31,578 nt of DNA from an uncultured bacterium (GCA_900551915.1 URXT01000021.1:1-31578), one strand, 5' to 3'; counted from the stretch's first letter, positions 6,703-14,382 are shown. Numbers and translations: made by a program. The notes: generated from the sequence alone by a model not told the origin.

Positions 6703-9255
6703 TTATTCCTGAGCGCCGTCGATCAGTTTTGTTTGCTCAGCCGAAACGTCACAAGAAGATTTTGGTGCATCACCACTGATTGCGGTTTCATCTTCATCAG
6801 GGTTCAAAATTTTGTTGACTGAAACAACGGTGTCATTGTCGGTTAAATTTTGCGCTCTAACGCCGGTTGCCGGTCTTCCCTGACAGCTTATTGAGCCGGC
6901 GTTAAGTCTTGTTACAACTCCGTTTGCTGTTACCATCATAATATCATCTGATTCTTTAACAATCGTGAGTGCTACAAGTCTTGAGGATGCTGATTTGAAT
7001 TTCGTTGCAATCAAACCTAATCCGCCTCTGTTCTGGCTTCTGAATTCAGAAAGTTTTGTACGTTTGCCGAAACCGTCAGAAGTTACAACAAGTAAATCTG
7101 CGTCATAATTTCTCGGAACAATGTCACAACCGACAATTGTATCGCCGGTGCGAAGTTTCATTGAAGTTACGCCGCGTGCGCTTCTGCCAAGCGGTCTCAA
7201 ATCTTCAATCGGGAATCTGATTGCCATACCGCAAGATGTGCCGATAATGATTTCGTCTTTTGCGGTTGCAAGCTTAACCCAGCAGAGTTCATCACCTTCT
7301 TCAAGTCCGATTGCGATAATTCCGTTGCGACGGATGTTTGAGAAGTTGTCGAGTTCAATACGTTTGATGTAACCTTTGCGTGTAAGCATAATCAGGTTCA
7401 AATCATGTGAGAATGTGCTGACCGGAACAACTGCTGTAATCTTTTCATCCTGTTCAATCGGAAGAACATTTACAATCGGCAGGCCTTTTGCCTGACGGCC
7501 GCCTTCCGGGAAGTCGTAAACATTCAGACTGTAAACCGTTCCTTTTGATGAGAAGAAAAGAACTTTATCATGCATCATTGCTGTGAAGAAATGCTGAATA
7601 TCATCATCTTCTTTTGTTTTAATACCTGACTTGCCGCGTGTTGCACGGTTCTGACGTTCAAATGTGTCAAGAGAAATTCTCTTCAAATATCCCTGATGTG
7701 TAATGAATACTGCCATCGGAGTGTTCGGAGTCAAATCTTCAATTGTAACTTCGCCTTGTTCCGGAAGAATTTGCGTTTTTCTGTCATCGCCGTATTTTTC
7801 TTTGTCTTCAAGAAGTTCGCCTTTAATAATGTCAAGAATTTTTTGACGGCTTGCAAGAATTTCTTCGTATTCAGCGATTTTCTTGACAAGTTCGTCATAT
7901 TCGGCTTTAACTTTATCCTGTTCCAAACCGGTCAATCTGCGTAATTGCATTTCAAGAATTGCATTTGACTGGTCAACATCGAGTCCGAAGCGGCTCATCA
8001 ACCCGTTGCGTGCATCATCTGTTGTTTTTGAATTTTTGATTAATTCAATAACTTCATCAATTGACCCCAGTGCAATAATTAAACCTGCCAAAATATGTGC
8101 TCTGACTTTTGCTTTTTTGAGGAAGAAAATAGTTCTTCTTGTTACGATTTCAACCCTGTGTTCGACGAATTCGTCCAAAACCTGTTTCAAATTCAAGAGT
8201 CTTGGCTGTTTGCCGCATAAAGCAAGCATATTTACACCGAAAGTCGTTGCAAGCTGTGTATATTTAAACAGATTATTTTTAACAACATCCGGTTTTGCAT
8301 CACGTTTGAGCTCAATAACAATTCTCATACCTTCACGGTCGGATTCGTCGCGAATATCGGAAATTCCGGTAATTCGCTGGTCTTTAACAAGTTCTGCGAT
8401 TTTTTCAATAAGCATTGCTTTATTAACCTGATATGGAATTTCAGTGACAACGATTGCCGTACGAGCCTGACGGCCTCCTCCGCCTGCAATTTCTTCAATT
8501 GTCGCAACCGCTGACATTTTTATAGACCCGCGGCCTGTTTCATAAGCCTGTTTGATATCGCTTAATCCGATAATAGTTGCTGCTGTCGGGAAATCAGGGC
8601 CTTTAATATATTCCATAAGTTCTGCAACTGTTATATCAGGATTGTTGATTAAAGCGATTGTTCCGTCAACGATTTCGCAAACATTATGCGGAGGAACATT
8701 TGTCGCCATGCCGACTGCAATTCCGGAAACCCCGTTTAACAATAGCATCGGAAGTCTTACCGGTAAAACCGAAGGTTCTTGTAATGACCCGTCAAAGTTC
8801 GGTTCAAATTCAACGGTTTCACAGTCAATATCTGCAAGCATTGACTGTGTAATTTTGTGCATACGAGCCTCGGTGTACCTCATAGCAGCCGCACCGTCGC
8901 CGTCAACAGAACCAAAGTTTCCGTGGCCGTCAACGGTTAAGTATCTTGTTGAAAAGTCTTGAGCCATACGAACTAACGCTTCATAAACTGCACTGTCGCC
9001 GTGCGGGTGATATTTACCGAGAACTTCACCAACAATACGCGCACATTTCTTAAACGGTTTGTCCGGAGTCATTCCGAGTTCATTCATTGCGTATAAAATT
9101 CTTCTGTGAACGGGCTTTAAGCCGTCGCGAACATCTGGCAGTGCACGTCCGACAATTACGCTCATTGCGTAATCAATGTAAGAACGTTTCATCTCTTCTC
9201 TTATATTAACCGGTACGATTTTACCGTCTGCAAACATGTTTTGCTGGTTACTCAT
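6703..9255 (-). CDS. gyrA: DNA gyrase subunit A (type IIA topoisomerase, GyrA/ParC family)
   Basis: This 850-aa protein is the DNA breakage-rejoining subunit that works with GyrB to introduce negative supercoils. The catalytic Tyr127 is in [10 protein letters not shown], after the [17 protein letters not shown] helix. The quinolone-contact positions equivalent to E. coli 83 and 87 are Ser88 and Glu92, the usual sensitive-type pair. The C-terminal half holds the six-bladed beta-pinwheel and ends in an acidic tail. The canonical GyrA-box (QRRGGKG in E. coli) is degenerate: the matching place reads QNRATRG (535-541), while a better box-like QNRGGLG lies in a later blade. Because the lineage may carry a ParC paralogue, a topoisomerase IV subunit remains possible; length and overall fit favour GyrA. 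AAGGGGA precedes the ATG. The gene is single, without gyrB beside it. Confidence 0.9.
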   Translation of the reverse strand: MSNQQNMFADGKIVPVNIREEMKRSYIDYAMSVIVGRALPDVRDGLKPVHRRILYAMNELGMTPDKPFKKCARIVGEVLGKYHPHGDSAVYEALVRMAQDFSTRYLTVDGHGNFGSVDGDGAAAMRYTEARMHKITQSMLADIDCETVEFEPNFDGSLQEPSVLPVRLPMLLLNGVSGIAVGMATNVPPHNVCEIVDGTIALINNPDITVAELMEYIKGPDFPTAATIIGLSDIKQAYETGRGSIKMSAVATIEEIAGGGGRQARTAIVVTEIPYQVNKAMLIEKIAELVKDQRITGISDIRDESDREGMRIVIELKRDAKPDVVKNNLFKYTQLATTFGVNMLALCGKQPRLLNLKQVLDEFVEHRVEIVTRRTIFFLKKAKVRAHILAGLIIALGSIDEVIELIKNSKTTDDARNGLMSRFGLDVDQSNAILEMQLRRLTGLEQDKVKAEYDELVKKIAEYEEILASRQKILDIIKGELLEDKEKYGDDRKTQILPEQGEVTIEDLTPNTPMAVFITHQGYLKRISLDTFERQNRATRGKSGIKTKEDDDIQHFFTAMMHDKVLFFSSKGTVYSLNVYDFPEGGRQAKGLPIVNVLPIEQDEKITAVVPVSTFSHDLNLIMLTRKGYIKRIELDNFSNIRRNGIIAIGLEEGDELCWVKLATAKDEIIIGTSCGMAIRFPIEDLRPLGRSARGVTSMKLRTGDTIVGCDIVPRNYDADLLVVTSDGFGKRTKLSEFRSQNRGGLGLIATKFKSASSRLVALTIVKESDDIMMVTANGVVTRLNAGSISCQGRPATGVRAQNLTDNDTVVSVNKILNPDEDETAISGDAPKSSCDVSAEQTKLIDGAQE

Positions 9256-9353
9256 TTCTTTTCCCCTTCGTCGATATTTGTCAGGCTTTTATAAACTCCG
9301 GATTTGTCAATTTAGTTTAAACTCTCTTTTTTAATCCGGTTTCTTATAGCAGA

Positions 9354-9362
9354 ATTATAACA
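9354..9362 (-). promoter_or_regulatory. Extended -10 promoter of gyrA
   Basis: TG-T-TATAAT reads on the minus strand about 95 nt before the start codon. The resulting leader can fold into a stem CCGGATT / AATCCGG (arms 9298-9304 and 9333-9339) with a loop that contains the palindrome GTTTAAAC. Whether that structure matters is unknown. Confidence 0.5.
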
Positions 9363-9420
9363 TAAACACGCAATTATGGCTAATTTTAGGCAAAAACTTT
9401 ACATTGGGTTAAGCATTAAT

Positions 9421-9843
9421 TTATCTAACGAGTTTAAACGCCGCAAACCTGATTACAGCGGCGGCAACTGCACCTGTACCAAAATAGAATCCTATAATTG
9501 AAAGTACTTTGAGCGGATTGTTTAAATACGACGTAATAATTCCAAAAATCATGTAACCTGTTATATAAACATATCCTGCAATCAAAATCCATTCGATAGC
9601 AATAAGAATTTTGTTGTTGAACCTGGCTGGCGGAAGTTGTTTTTTAAAGATTAAATCCATCACCAGAAGAACAATCCCGCAGATTCCGGAAACAGGCAGA
9701 AAGAAGAGTTCTATTGGAAGTAAGACCGCATATGCAAAAGTTTCGTTATGTGGCAATAAGTCGAGAAATGCCAGAATGGCAACCGATGCTGTCAGAATTC
9801 CTGCCAAAAGCATGTATTTGTAAGTTATCGTGTTTCTGTACAT
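9421..9843 (-). CDS. Small integral membrane protein (paralogue of the gene at 9971-10333)
   Basis: The 140-aa product has about four predicted transmembrane helices (roughly residues 10-28, 36-65, 80-104 and 112-134). It begins MYRNTITYK and has an internal DLIFKKQLPP--------IAIEWILIAGY segment. The first gene of the operon shows the same two landmarks (MIRNTLSYK and DIIIFKKYAPP), so the two are paralogues. The family is not recognised. AAGGA precedes the ATG at 10-nt spacing. The start lies inside the 3' end of the 47-aa gene (19-nt overlap), so the three genes form one operon. Control by the adjacent MarR-type regulator is inferred. Confidence 0.7.
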   Translation of the reverse strand: MYRNTITYKYMLLAGILTASVAILAFLDLLPHNETFAYAVLLPIELFFLPVSGICGIVLLVMDLIFKKQLPPARFNNKILIAIEWILIAGYVYITGYMIFGIITSYLNNPLKVLSIIGFYFGTGAVAAAVIRFAAFKLVR

Positions 9844-9968
9844 AAAAAAGTTTCCTTAACTTGTTCAAATATTATAATAAACATCGCGGCGATTGCGGCT
9901 CCAACCGGAACTGCAACCAATGCAGCCCCGAAAAGTCCGATTATCAATTTTATTGAGAATTCAAGCAT
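9825..9968 (-). CDS. 47-aa single-pass membrane protein
   Basis: Starting at ATG 9968 gives a 47-aa protein, MLEFSIKLIIG..., dominated by one long hydrophobic, Gly/Ala-rich helix and ending in a short charged tail. A strong GGAGG lies 5 nt before this ATG, inside the last codons of the upstream gene, which supports translation from here. Only 2 nt separate the upstream stop from its start, and its end overlaps the next gene. The sequence resembles the last helix of the 140-aa paralogue (LSIIGFYFGTGAVAAAV), so this may be the fourth helix of the upstream protein encoded as a separate chain. Confidence 0.65.
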   Translation of the reverse strand: MLEFSIKLIIGLFGAALVAVPVGAAIAAMFIIIFEQVKETFLCTETR

Positions 9969-9970
9969 TT

Positions 9971-10333
9971 TTAACCTCCGAAAATATGTTGTATAAGTTT
10001 TGAACATATAGGTGCTACAAAACAAAACAGGTAAAGAGTAATAAGAGCGCATTCGATTACAATACGCACGGTGCTCGCTTTTTTAGGTGGCGCGTATTTT
10101 TTAAATATAATTATATCAACAGCTATTAATATCCCTGCTAACAGTGTTGAAATTAATTTGATACAAATGATTATCGGATTAAGAATAAACGCATATATAA
10201 TCCATACAGTTGAGCCATAGGGATCTATAATAGGGTAGAGAAATTTAAAGAATAGCGGAATGCCTGTAATTAAAAGCAATGCAATCATGCCCATGAGTAT
10301 TCCAAACTTGTAGGACAGTGTATTTCTAATCAT
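9971..10333 (-). CDS. Small integral membrane protein, first gene of the membrane operon
   Basis: The 120-aa product starts at MIRNTLSYK (ATG 10331-10333, with AAGGAG 7 nt upstream). It has about three transmembrane segments (roughly residues 10-32, 43-75 and 86-110). It is paralogous to the 140-aa protein at 9421-9843 but stops before the last helix, which the following 47-aa gene could supply. The frame is also open upstream to an ATG at 10453 through a C10 tract, giving a 160-aa version. The strong ribosome site argues that 120 aa is the normal product. The family is not recognised; envelope stress or export roles are guesses from the MarR neighbour only. Confidence 0.7.
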   Translation of the reverse strand: MIRNTLSYKFGILMGMIALLLITGIPLFFKFLYPIIDPYGSTVWIIYAFILNPIIICIKLISTLLAGILIAVDIIIFKKYAPPKKASTVRIVIECALITLYLFCFVAPICSKLIQHIFGG

Positions 10334-10353
10334 GATAAACTCCTTTTTTGTAC

Positions 10354-10453
10354 TTATGCTAGTTGTATATACTCGCCATAGTTTGTAACTATAGTTTTTG
10401 CATTTGCGGGGGGGGGGCTTATCCGGGTTTGCCGTGTTGCTCCCGCCTTTCAT
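10354..10453 (-). other. Short ORF whose reading frame depends on a C10 tract
   Basis: From ATG 10453 the minus strand reads MKGGSNTANPDKPPP up to the homopolymer. With the ten C present, the frame runs on without stop into the membrane gene at 10333. With nine C it would read ANAKTIVTNYGEYIQLA and stop at 10354-10356, just before that gene's ribosome site, giving a 32-aa peptide. With eleven C it stops almost at once. No good Shine-Dalgarno site precedes the ATG. Whether any version is made is unknown. Confidence 0.3.
10408..10417. repeat. Homopolymer of ten G (C10 on the coding strand)
   Basis: A run of ten G stands out in this low-GC sequence. It lies in a 299-bp stretch (10334-10632) with no confident gene. 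From about 10421 to 10560 the base composition is roughly 46% G+C by hand count, visibly above the neighbours. On the minus strand, GGCGGGAG just upstream can pair with the C tract. Confidence 0.9.
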
Positions 10454-10579
10454 CTGGTGTTTTGTTTATTCTACGTCAAGTTTCTCGGATGCGCCGAATT
10501 AGTATCCACTGTTTCTGTGTTATGTGGGTCACTTTCTGTTGTGCTATATTATGGGGCAAGAACAGTAATCTTATATAAT

Positions 10580-10610
10580 TAGTTTACCATTCAACTATTA
10601 ATCATTCAAG
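10580..10610. promoter_or_regulatory. Two copies of a putative MarR operator motif
   Basis: TTTACCATTCAAC (10583-10595) and TTAATCATTCAAG (10598-10610) match the 13-bp motif also found at 10647 and 11134; the consensus is TTAACCATTCAA[GC]. The first copy is flanked symmetrically by TAGTT and AACTA. They lie upstream of the membrane operon. On the minus strand the second copy contains TTGAAT, 17 bp before TAAACT, so it may overlap a -35. Confidence 0.5.
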
Positions 10611-10629
10611 TGTTTTGCCGAAAAGTTTT

Positions 10630-10664
10630 ACATTATTTAATATTAGTTAACCAGTCAACTAATA
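10630..10664 (-). promoter_or_regulatory. Promoter with an overlapping palindromic operator at the 3' end of marR
   Basis: TTGACT (10653-10658), a 17-bp spacer and TAATGT (10630-10635) form a minus-strand promoter directed at the membrane operon. Around its -35 is an imperfect palindrome: 11-bp arms 10641-10651 and 10654-10664, one mismatch, core TAGTTAACCAGTCAACTA. This is the size and shape expected for a MarR dimer site. It overlaps the last codons and the stop of marR itself. Confidence 0.5.
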
Positions 10665-11094
10665 CTAACTCCACGTAATCCGCGTCAACAGACGCAATGT
10701 GGCTGTTAATCTTTTTTGTGATTTTTAGATATTTCGGCCAGATTTTATCAAGCGTCTTTGAGCCGTAATCTGTTATTCTGATAAGCTTTACGCGCCGGTC
10801 GCCCTTTTTGGTGTTGCGTGTAATTAACCCGTCTTTTTCAAGTTTATCCAAAAGTTTTGTGATGTTTGAAGCTGTTACAAGAAGCCTTTTGCTGATTTCA
10901 TTTTGCTGAATTCCGTCGTATCCGCCCACGTGTTTTATAATCATTAAAATATTGAATTTTGAGATATTCAGTTTTGCCGGAGCCAATACTTCGTCAAGCT
11001 TTGAAGAAATCTGCCCCCACAAAAGCCCGATTGCATGAATTAGTTTTGTGTTTTTGTCCTGTCCGTCAAAATATATTTCAAGATTTTTTTCCAT
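10633..11094 (-). CDS. MarR-family winged-helix transcriptional regulator
   Basis: The 153-aa product has the standard MarR layout: an N-terminal dimerisation helix, a winged HTH at about residues 60-110 (NEISKRLLVTASNITKLLDKLEKDGLI), the wing TRNTKKGDRRVKLIRIT, and a C-terminal dimerisation helix. The DRR wing motif that contacts DNA is intact. These proteins usually repress their own gene and a neighbour until a phenolic or oxidant ligand binds. There is no obvious redox Cys, so small-molecule sensing is more likely than thiol oxidation. AAGGAGC precedes the ATG. A TTGAAT-17-TAAAAT promoter with an operator-like motif lies upstream, and related motifs lie downstream before the membrane operon. 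Confidence 0.9.
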   Translation of the reverse strand: MEKNLEIYFDGQDKNTKLIHAIGLLWGQISSKLDEVLAPAKLNISKFNILMIIKHVGGYDGIQQNEISKRLLVTASNITKLLDKLEKDGLITRNTKKGDRRVKLIRITDYGSKTLDKIWPKYLKITKKINSHIASVDADYVELVLVDWLTNIK

Positions 11095-11116
11095 AATTAC
11101 TAAGCTCCTTGAAATT

Positions 11117-11146
11117 ATTTTATCATTAAATTATAAACCATTCAAG
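11117..11146 (-). promoter_or_regulatory. marR promoter with overlapping operator motif
   Basis: TTGAAT (11140-11145), a 17-bp spacer and TAAAAT (11117-11122) read toward marR. The 13-bp motif TAAACCATTCAAG (11134-11146) covers the -35 and the start of the spacer, which suggests autorepression. Confidence 0.65.
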
Positions 11147-11277
11147 TATGTTTTTAATAATAAATCTTCGTGTTTTGAAGAATTTCAAAATTAAACAGCT
11201 GTGTCCTGCTTGTGGGGAGATGTTTATTAAACTTCTGTGAAAGTTTCAAAATTGTATAAAATAAAAAATCTTTTCCG

Positions 11278-11286
11278 TGTTATAAT
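11278..11286 (+). promoter_or_regulatory. Extended -10 of proBA, predicting a leaderless proB transcript
   Basis: TG-T-TATAAT is a perfect extended -10. Six bases (CAGCAT) separate it from the proB ATG at 11293, and no Shine-Dalgarno sequence is present. There is no clear -35. Confidence 0.6.
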
Positions 11287-11292
11287 CAGCAT

Positions 11293-12435
11293 ATGGATAG
11301 AAAAGAATTTATTAACGCAAAACGTATTGTAGTAAAGCTCGGCACAAATATTTTGAGAAACAGTGAGGGCTATGTTTCCTTGCCGCGGGTATTTTCATTT
11401 ATTGAAGATATGGCATCGCTTGTGAAAGCTGGAAAAGAGGTTATTCTTATCACTTCCGGGGCGGTTGGCTTGGGAAGAAAACGGCTTGGGCTTGAAGGTA
11501 CTACCGGAACAGCCTTAAAACAGGCTTGCGCGGCAATCGGGCAGGGCAAATTAATGTCGATTTACGAAGGAGGATTTGATACTTACGGGCTTGTGGCAGC
11601 GCAAATTCTTCTGACAGAAGATGATTTTTCAATCCGTACGAGATATTTAAGCTTAAGAACAACTTTGAATAAACTTCTTGAACTCGGCGTAATTCCGGTA
11701 ATCAATCAGAATGACACTGTGTCAAATATTGAAGTTGACCCCAGATATGAGCATATGCAGGTTTGTTTTTCTGATAACGACAAGCTTTCGGCACTTGTTG
11801 CAAGCGAACTTGACGCGGATTTGCTTTTGATTTTGTCCGATGTTGACGGGCTTTATGAGGAAAATCCCAAGGAAAATCCCGACGCAAAACTTATCAATGT
11901 TGTTGAAGAAGTGACAGATGAGATTATGGCGCTCGGAACCGACGCATCAGACGGCGGCCGCGGCGGCATGAGGACAAAACTTAAAGCCGCAAGGCTTGTG
12001 ACGCGTTTTGGCGGAAAGGTTTTGATTGCAAACGGCAAAATTCCTTATGTTATCGGCAAAGTTTTCGCGGGTGAAGAAATCGGAACAATGTTTTTGCCGC
12101 AAACTCATGGATTATCCGATAAAAAGCGCTGGATTGGCTACGCGACAAATATCATTGGCAAAATTGTCGTAAATTCCGGCGCTAAAAAGGCTCTGGTTGA
12201 AAAAGAAAAGAGTCTTTTGCCAATAGGTGTTGTGGATGTTGTTCATGAATTCAACAAGGGTGATGTAATTTCAATTGTGGATGAAGACGACAACGAATTT
12301 GCGCGAGGAATTGTGAATTACGATTCAGAAGCCTGCCGCAAGGTTATCGGAAGCCATTCGGATGACATTATAAAAATCCTCGGTTTCAAGAATTACGACG
12401 CAATTATCACGCGCGACAATATTACGATTTTGTAA
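11293..12435 (+). CDS. proB: Glutamate 5-kinase
   Basis: This 380-aa enzyme phosphorylates L-glutamate to gamma-glutamyl phosphate, the first committed step of proline synthesis, in the cytosol. The amino-acid-kinase fold is clear: VVKLGTNIL near the N-terminus, ITSGAVGLGRKRLG, the substrate loop INQNDTVS with SDNDKLSALVA, and the nucleotide segment LLILSDVDGLYEENP followed by GGRGGMRTKLKAA. The C-terminal 75 residues match the PUA domain (KGDVISIVDEDDNEFARGIVNY) often found on ProB and linked to feedback by proline. Length is normal (367-380 aa). proA follows after 9 nt, so this is a proBA operon. The ATG lies 6 nt after a perfect extended -10 with no ribosome site. Confidence 0.97.
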   Translation: MDRKEFINAKRIVVKLGTNILRNSEGYVSLPRVFSFIEDMASLVKAGKEVILITSGAVGLGRKRLGLEGTTGTALKQACAAIGQGKLMSIYEGGFDTYGLVAAQILLTEDDFSIRTRYLSLRTTLNKLLELGVIPVINQNDTVSNIEVDPRYEHMQVCFSDNDKLSALVASELDADLLLILSDVDGLYEENPKENPDAKLINVVEEVTDEIMALGTDASDGGRGGMRTKLKAARLVTRFGGKVLIANGKIPYVIGKVFAGEEIGTMFLPQTHGLSDKKRWIGYATNIIGKIVVNSGAKKALVEKEKSLLPIGVVDVVHEFNKGDVISIVDEDDNEFARGIVNYDSEACRKVIGSHSDDIIKILGFKNYDAIITRDNITIL

Positions 12436-12444
12436 GGAGTTTTG

Positions 12445-13698
12445 ATGAACGATTTTATTGAAATTGCTAAAAAGGCAAAAGAAGCCTCTTTAAAAACTGC
12501 TTCACTGAGCGAAGAAATTAAAAACAAAGCCTTAAACTCAATAGCCGACGCAATTGAGAAGGCAAAAGATGAGATTTTTGAGGCAAACAAAATGGATTTG
12601 GCGCTTGCTGAACCGCTTGTTGAAAAAGGCGAACTTTCCAGAGCGACTTTTAACCGCCTGAAACTCGACGAAAACAAAATGCGTGATATGATTGCCGGAA
12701 TTCGTGAGATTGCACAACTTCCCGACCCAGTTAATAAAAAGCTTTTTGTAAGAGAACTTGATGAAGGCTTGACGCTTTACAAAGTTTCCTGCCCGATAGG
12801 TGTTCTTGGAATAATCTTTGAGGCGCGTCCGGATGTGATTTCGCAGATTTCATCACTTGCTATAAAATCCTCAAACGCAGTGATTTTGAAAGGCGGAAAG
12901 GAAACAACAAACACAAACAAAAAGATTTTGAGCGTAATCAACAGCGCGCTTGACCTTGTGGAAGGATTTCCGAAAAACGTAATTCAGCAGGTGTTTTCAC
13001 GCGATGATGTTGCAGAAATGCTTAAATGCGACGGCTATATAAATCTTATAATTCCACGCGGCGGAAATAGTCTTGTGAAATTTATCAAAGAAAATACAAA
13101 AATTCCGGTTCTCGGACATGCTGATGGTATTTGTCATATTTTTGTCGACGATAGCGCAGACTTGATTACGGCCGAAAAGATTATAATTGATGCCAAAACC
13201 CAGTATCCGAGCGCTTGCAACAGTGTTGAAACTCTTCTTATTCACGAAAATTTCGCACATAAAGACGAACTTCTTGCAGCGTTGCAGCTTGAAGAAATAA
13301 AACTTATCGACAATCCCGAAAGCTGGGCGCACGAATACGGCGACAAAATTCTATCGTTCAAAACCGTTAAAAATCTTGACGAAGCAATTGAACATATTAA
13401 CAAATACGGTTCCGGCCATACAGACTGCATTGTGACAAAAGATATTCAGAATGCTGAAACTTTTATGAACAACGTGGATTCTGCAGGCGTTTATTTTAAT
13501 GTTTCAACAAGATTTGCTGACGGTTTTCGCTATGGTTTTGGCGCGGAAGTCGGAATTTCAACCAATAAGACTCATGCACGCGGGCCGGTAGGACTTGAAG
13601 GGCTTACAATTTATAAATACAAACTGATAGGACAGGGGCATGTTGTTTCGGATTATGTTGAGGGGAGAAAATGTTTTCACCATAAAGATTTAATTTGA
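12445..13698 (+). CDS. proA: Gamma-glutamyl phosphate reductase (glutamate-5-semialdehyde dehydrogenase)
   Basis: The 417-aa NADPH-dependent enzyme converts gamma-glutamyl phosphate to glutamate semialdehyde, the second step of proline synthesis. It has the aldehyde-dehydrogenase fold, with the catalytic Cys in YPSACNSVETLL and the family stretches IGVLGIIFEARPDV, IPRGGNSLV, and GPVGLEGLTIYKY near the C-terminus. Length is typical. I chose ATG 12445 because AAGGAG sits 6 nt before it; a TTG one codon earlier is in frame but less well placed. It is the second gene of the proBA operon and probably passes the unstable intermediate within a ProA-ProB complex, as known for the pair in other bacteria. 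Confidence 0.97.
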   Translation: MNDFIEIAKKAKEASLKTASLSEEIKNKALNSIADAIEKAKDEIFEANKMDLALAEPLVEKGELSRATFNRLKLDENKMRDMIAGIREIAQLPDPVNKKLFVRELDEGLTLYKVSCPIGVLGIIFEARPDVISQISSLAIKSSNAVILKGGKETTNTNKKILSVINSALDLVEGFPKNVIQQVFSRDDVAEMLKCDGYINLIIPRGGNSLVKFIKENTKIPVLGHADGICHIFVDDSADLITAEKIIIDAKTQYPSACNSVETLLIHENFAHKDELLAALQLEEIKLIDNPESWAHEYGDKILSFKTVKNLDEAIEHINKYGSGHTDCIVTKDIQNAETFMNNVDSAGVYFNVSTRFADGFRYGFGAEVGISTNKTHARGPVGLEGLTIYKYKLIGQGHVVSDYVEGRKCFHHKDLI

Positions 13699-13716
13699 AT
13701 TTTGCCTTAAATCCGG

Positions 13717-14382
13717 CTATAAATCAGAACTTGTAAGAACGCGGTTTCTTCCGCGTTCTTTTGCTGCATAAAGCGCCTTGTCCGCACTTTGAAGCAAATC
13801 CTCCGCTTCGGCATTTTCACTACTCAAACCTTCAACACCTATGCTTACCGTAACTTTAAATCCGTTTCCGTCGTAGTTAAACGGGTAATCTTCTATAGCT
13901 TTTCTTAAACGTTCAAGCGGAATTATTGCCTTTTCAAGCGGAGTTTCCGTAAGCAGGATAACTATTTCTTCTCCGCCATATCTGAAAACAATATCAGTTT
14001 TCCTGAAGGTCTGTAATGCCATATACGCAATCTCTTTCAGCACATAATCGCCGCAAAGATGTCCGTATGTGTCATTGATTTTTTTGAAAAAATCAACGTC
14101 AAGAACTGCAAGGCTCAAGTCGTTTGAATACCGCTTTGCACGCAAAAACTCCCGCTCAAGAGTGTTTTCAAAGTGGCGACGGTTGTACAAACCCGTCAAA
14201 GCATCAGTTACTGACATATATTTTGTCTGCGTGTACATGAAATTGATTTTTTTGATTACGTCCATCTTGTTGGTTTCCGAAATCGGAAAACTTTTGATAA
14301 TTTCTTCAATGTTAGACTGGATTTCATCAAGTATTTCAGGGGATAAATCAAATCCCTCAGGAGTTCCCATTTTATTGTCCAT
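13717..14382 (-). CDS. Diguanylate cyclase (GGDEF domain)
   Basis: The 221-aa product has about 55 N-terminal residues of mostly helical sequence, with no membrane segment or recognisable sensor, followed by a complete GGDEF domain (about 60-218) that would make cyclic di-GMP from two GTP. The active site reads GGEEI (136-140), a conservative variant of GGEEF. The metal-binding Asp is in VLDVDFFKKIND. An RxxD inhibitory site (Arg127-Lys-Thr-Asp130) stands the usual five residues before the active site, so product inhibition is expected. GGAAG precedes the ATG, with TG-C-TATAAT further upstream. It is divergent from the HD-domain gene and convergent with proA. Confidence 0.93.
   Translation of the reverse strand: MDNKMGTPEGFDLSPEILDEIQSNIEEIIKSFPISETNKMDVIKKINFMYTQTKYMSVTDALTGLYNRRHFENTLEREFLRAKRYSNDLSLAVLDVDFFKKINDTYGHLCGDYVLKEIAYMALQTFRKTDIVFRYGGEEIVILLTETPLEKAIIPLERLRKAIEDYPFNYDGNGFKVTVSIGVEGLSSENAEAEDLLQSADKALYAAKERGRNRVLTSSDL
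13735..13764 (+). terminator. Likely intrinsic terminator of proBA, inside the convergent cyclase gene
   Basis: A perfect 10-bp stem AAGAACGCGG / CCGCGTTCTT (13735-13744 and 13751-13760) with loop TTTCTT is followed by a short T-run. It begins 36 nt after the proA stop. On the other strand it encodes the conserved KERGRNRV end of the GGDEF domain. Confidence 0.55.

Noticed and set aside
7883..8431. Long open frame on the plus strand opposite gyrA
   Set aside because: It is fully antisense to the conserved GyrA core, has no ribosome site, and its Ser/Ile/Leu-rich sequence is typical of the reverse complement of a real gene.
8552..8962. Another 136-codon plus-strand frame inside gyrA
   Set aside because: It lies opposite the GyrA active-site region; no independent coding signs.
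10411..10500. Cobalamin or c-di-GMP riboswitch upstream of the membrane operon
   Set aside because: Fragments such as CGGCAAACC recall these classes, but the defining conserved blocks in order are missing.
10363..10578. 71-codon plus-strand frame across the G10 tract
   Set aside because: It is Cys/aromatic-rich, with no ribosome site, and it crosses the homopolymer; protein-like features are better on the minus strand.
12393..12677. 94-codon minus-strand frame opposite proA start
   Set aside because: Ser/Phe-rich shadow of proA codons.
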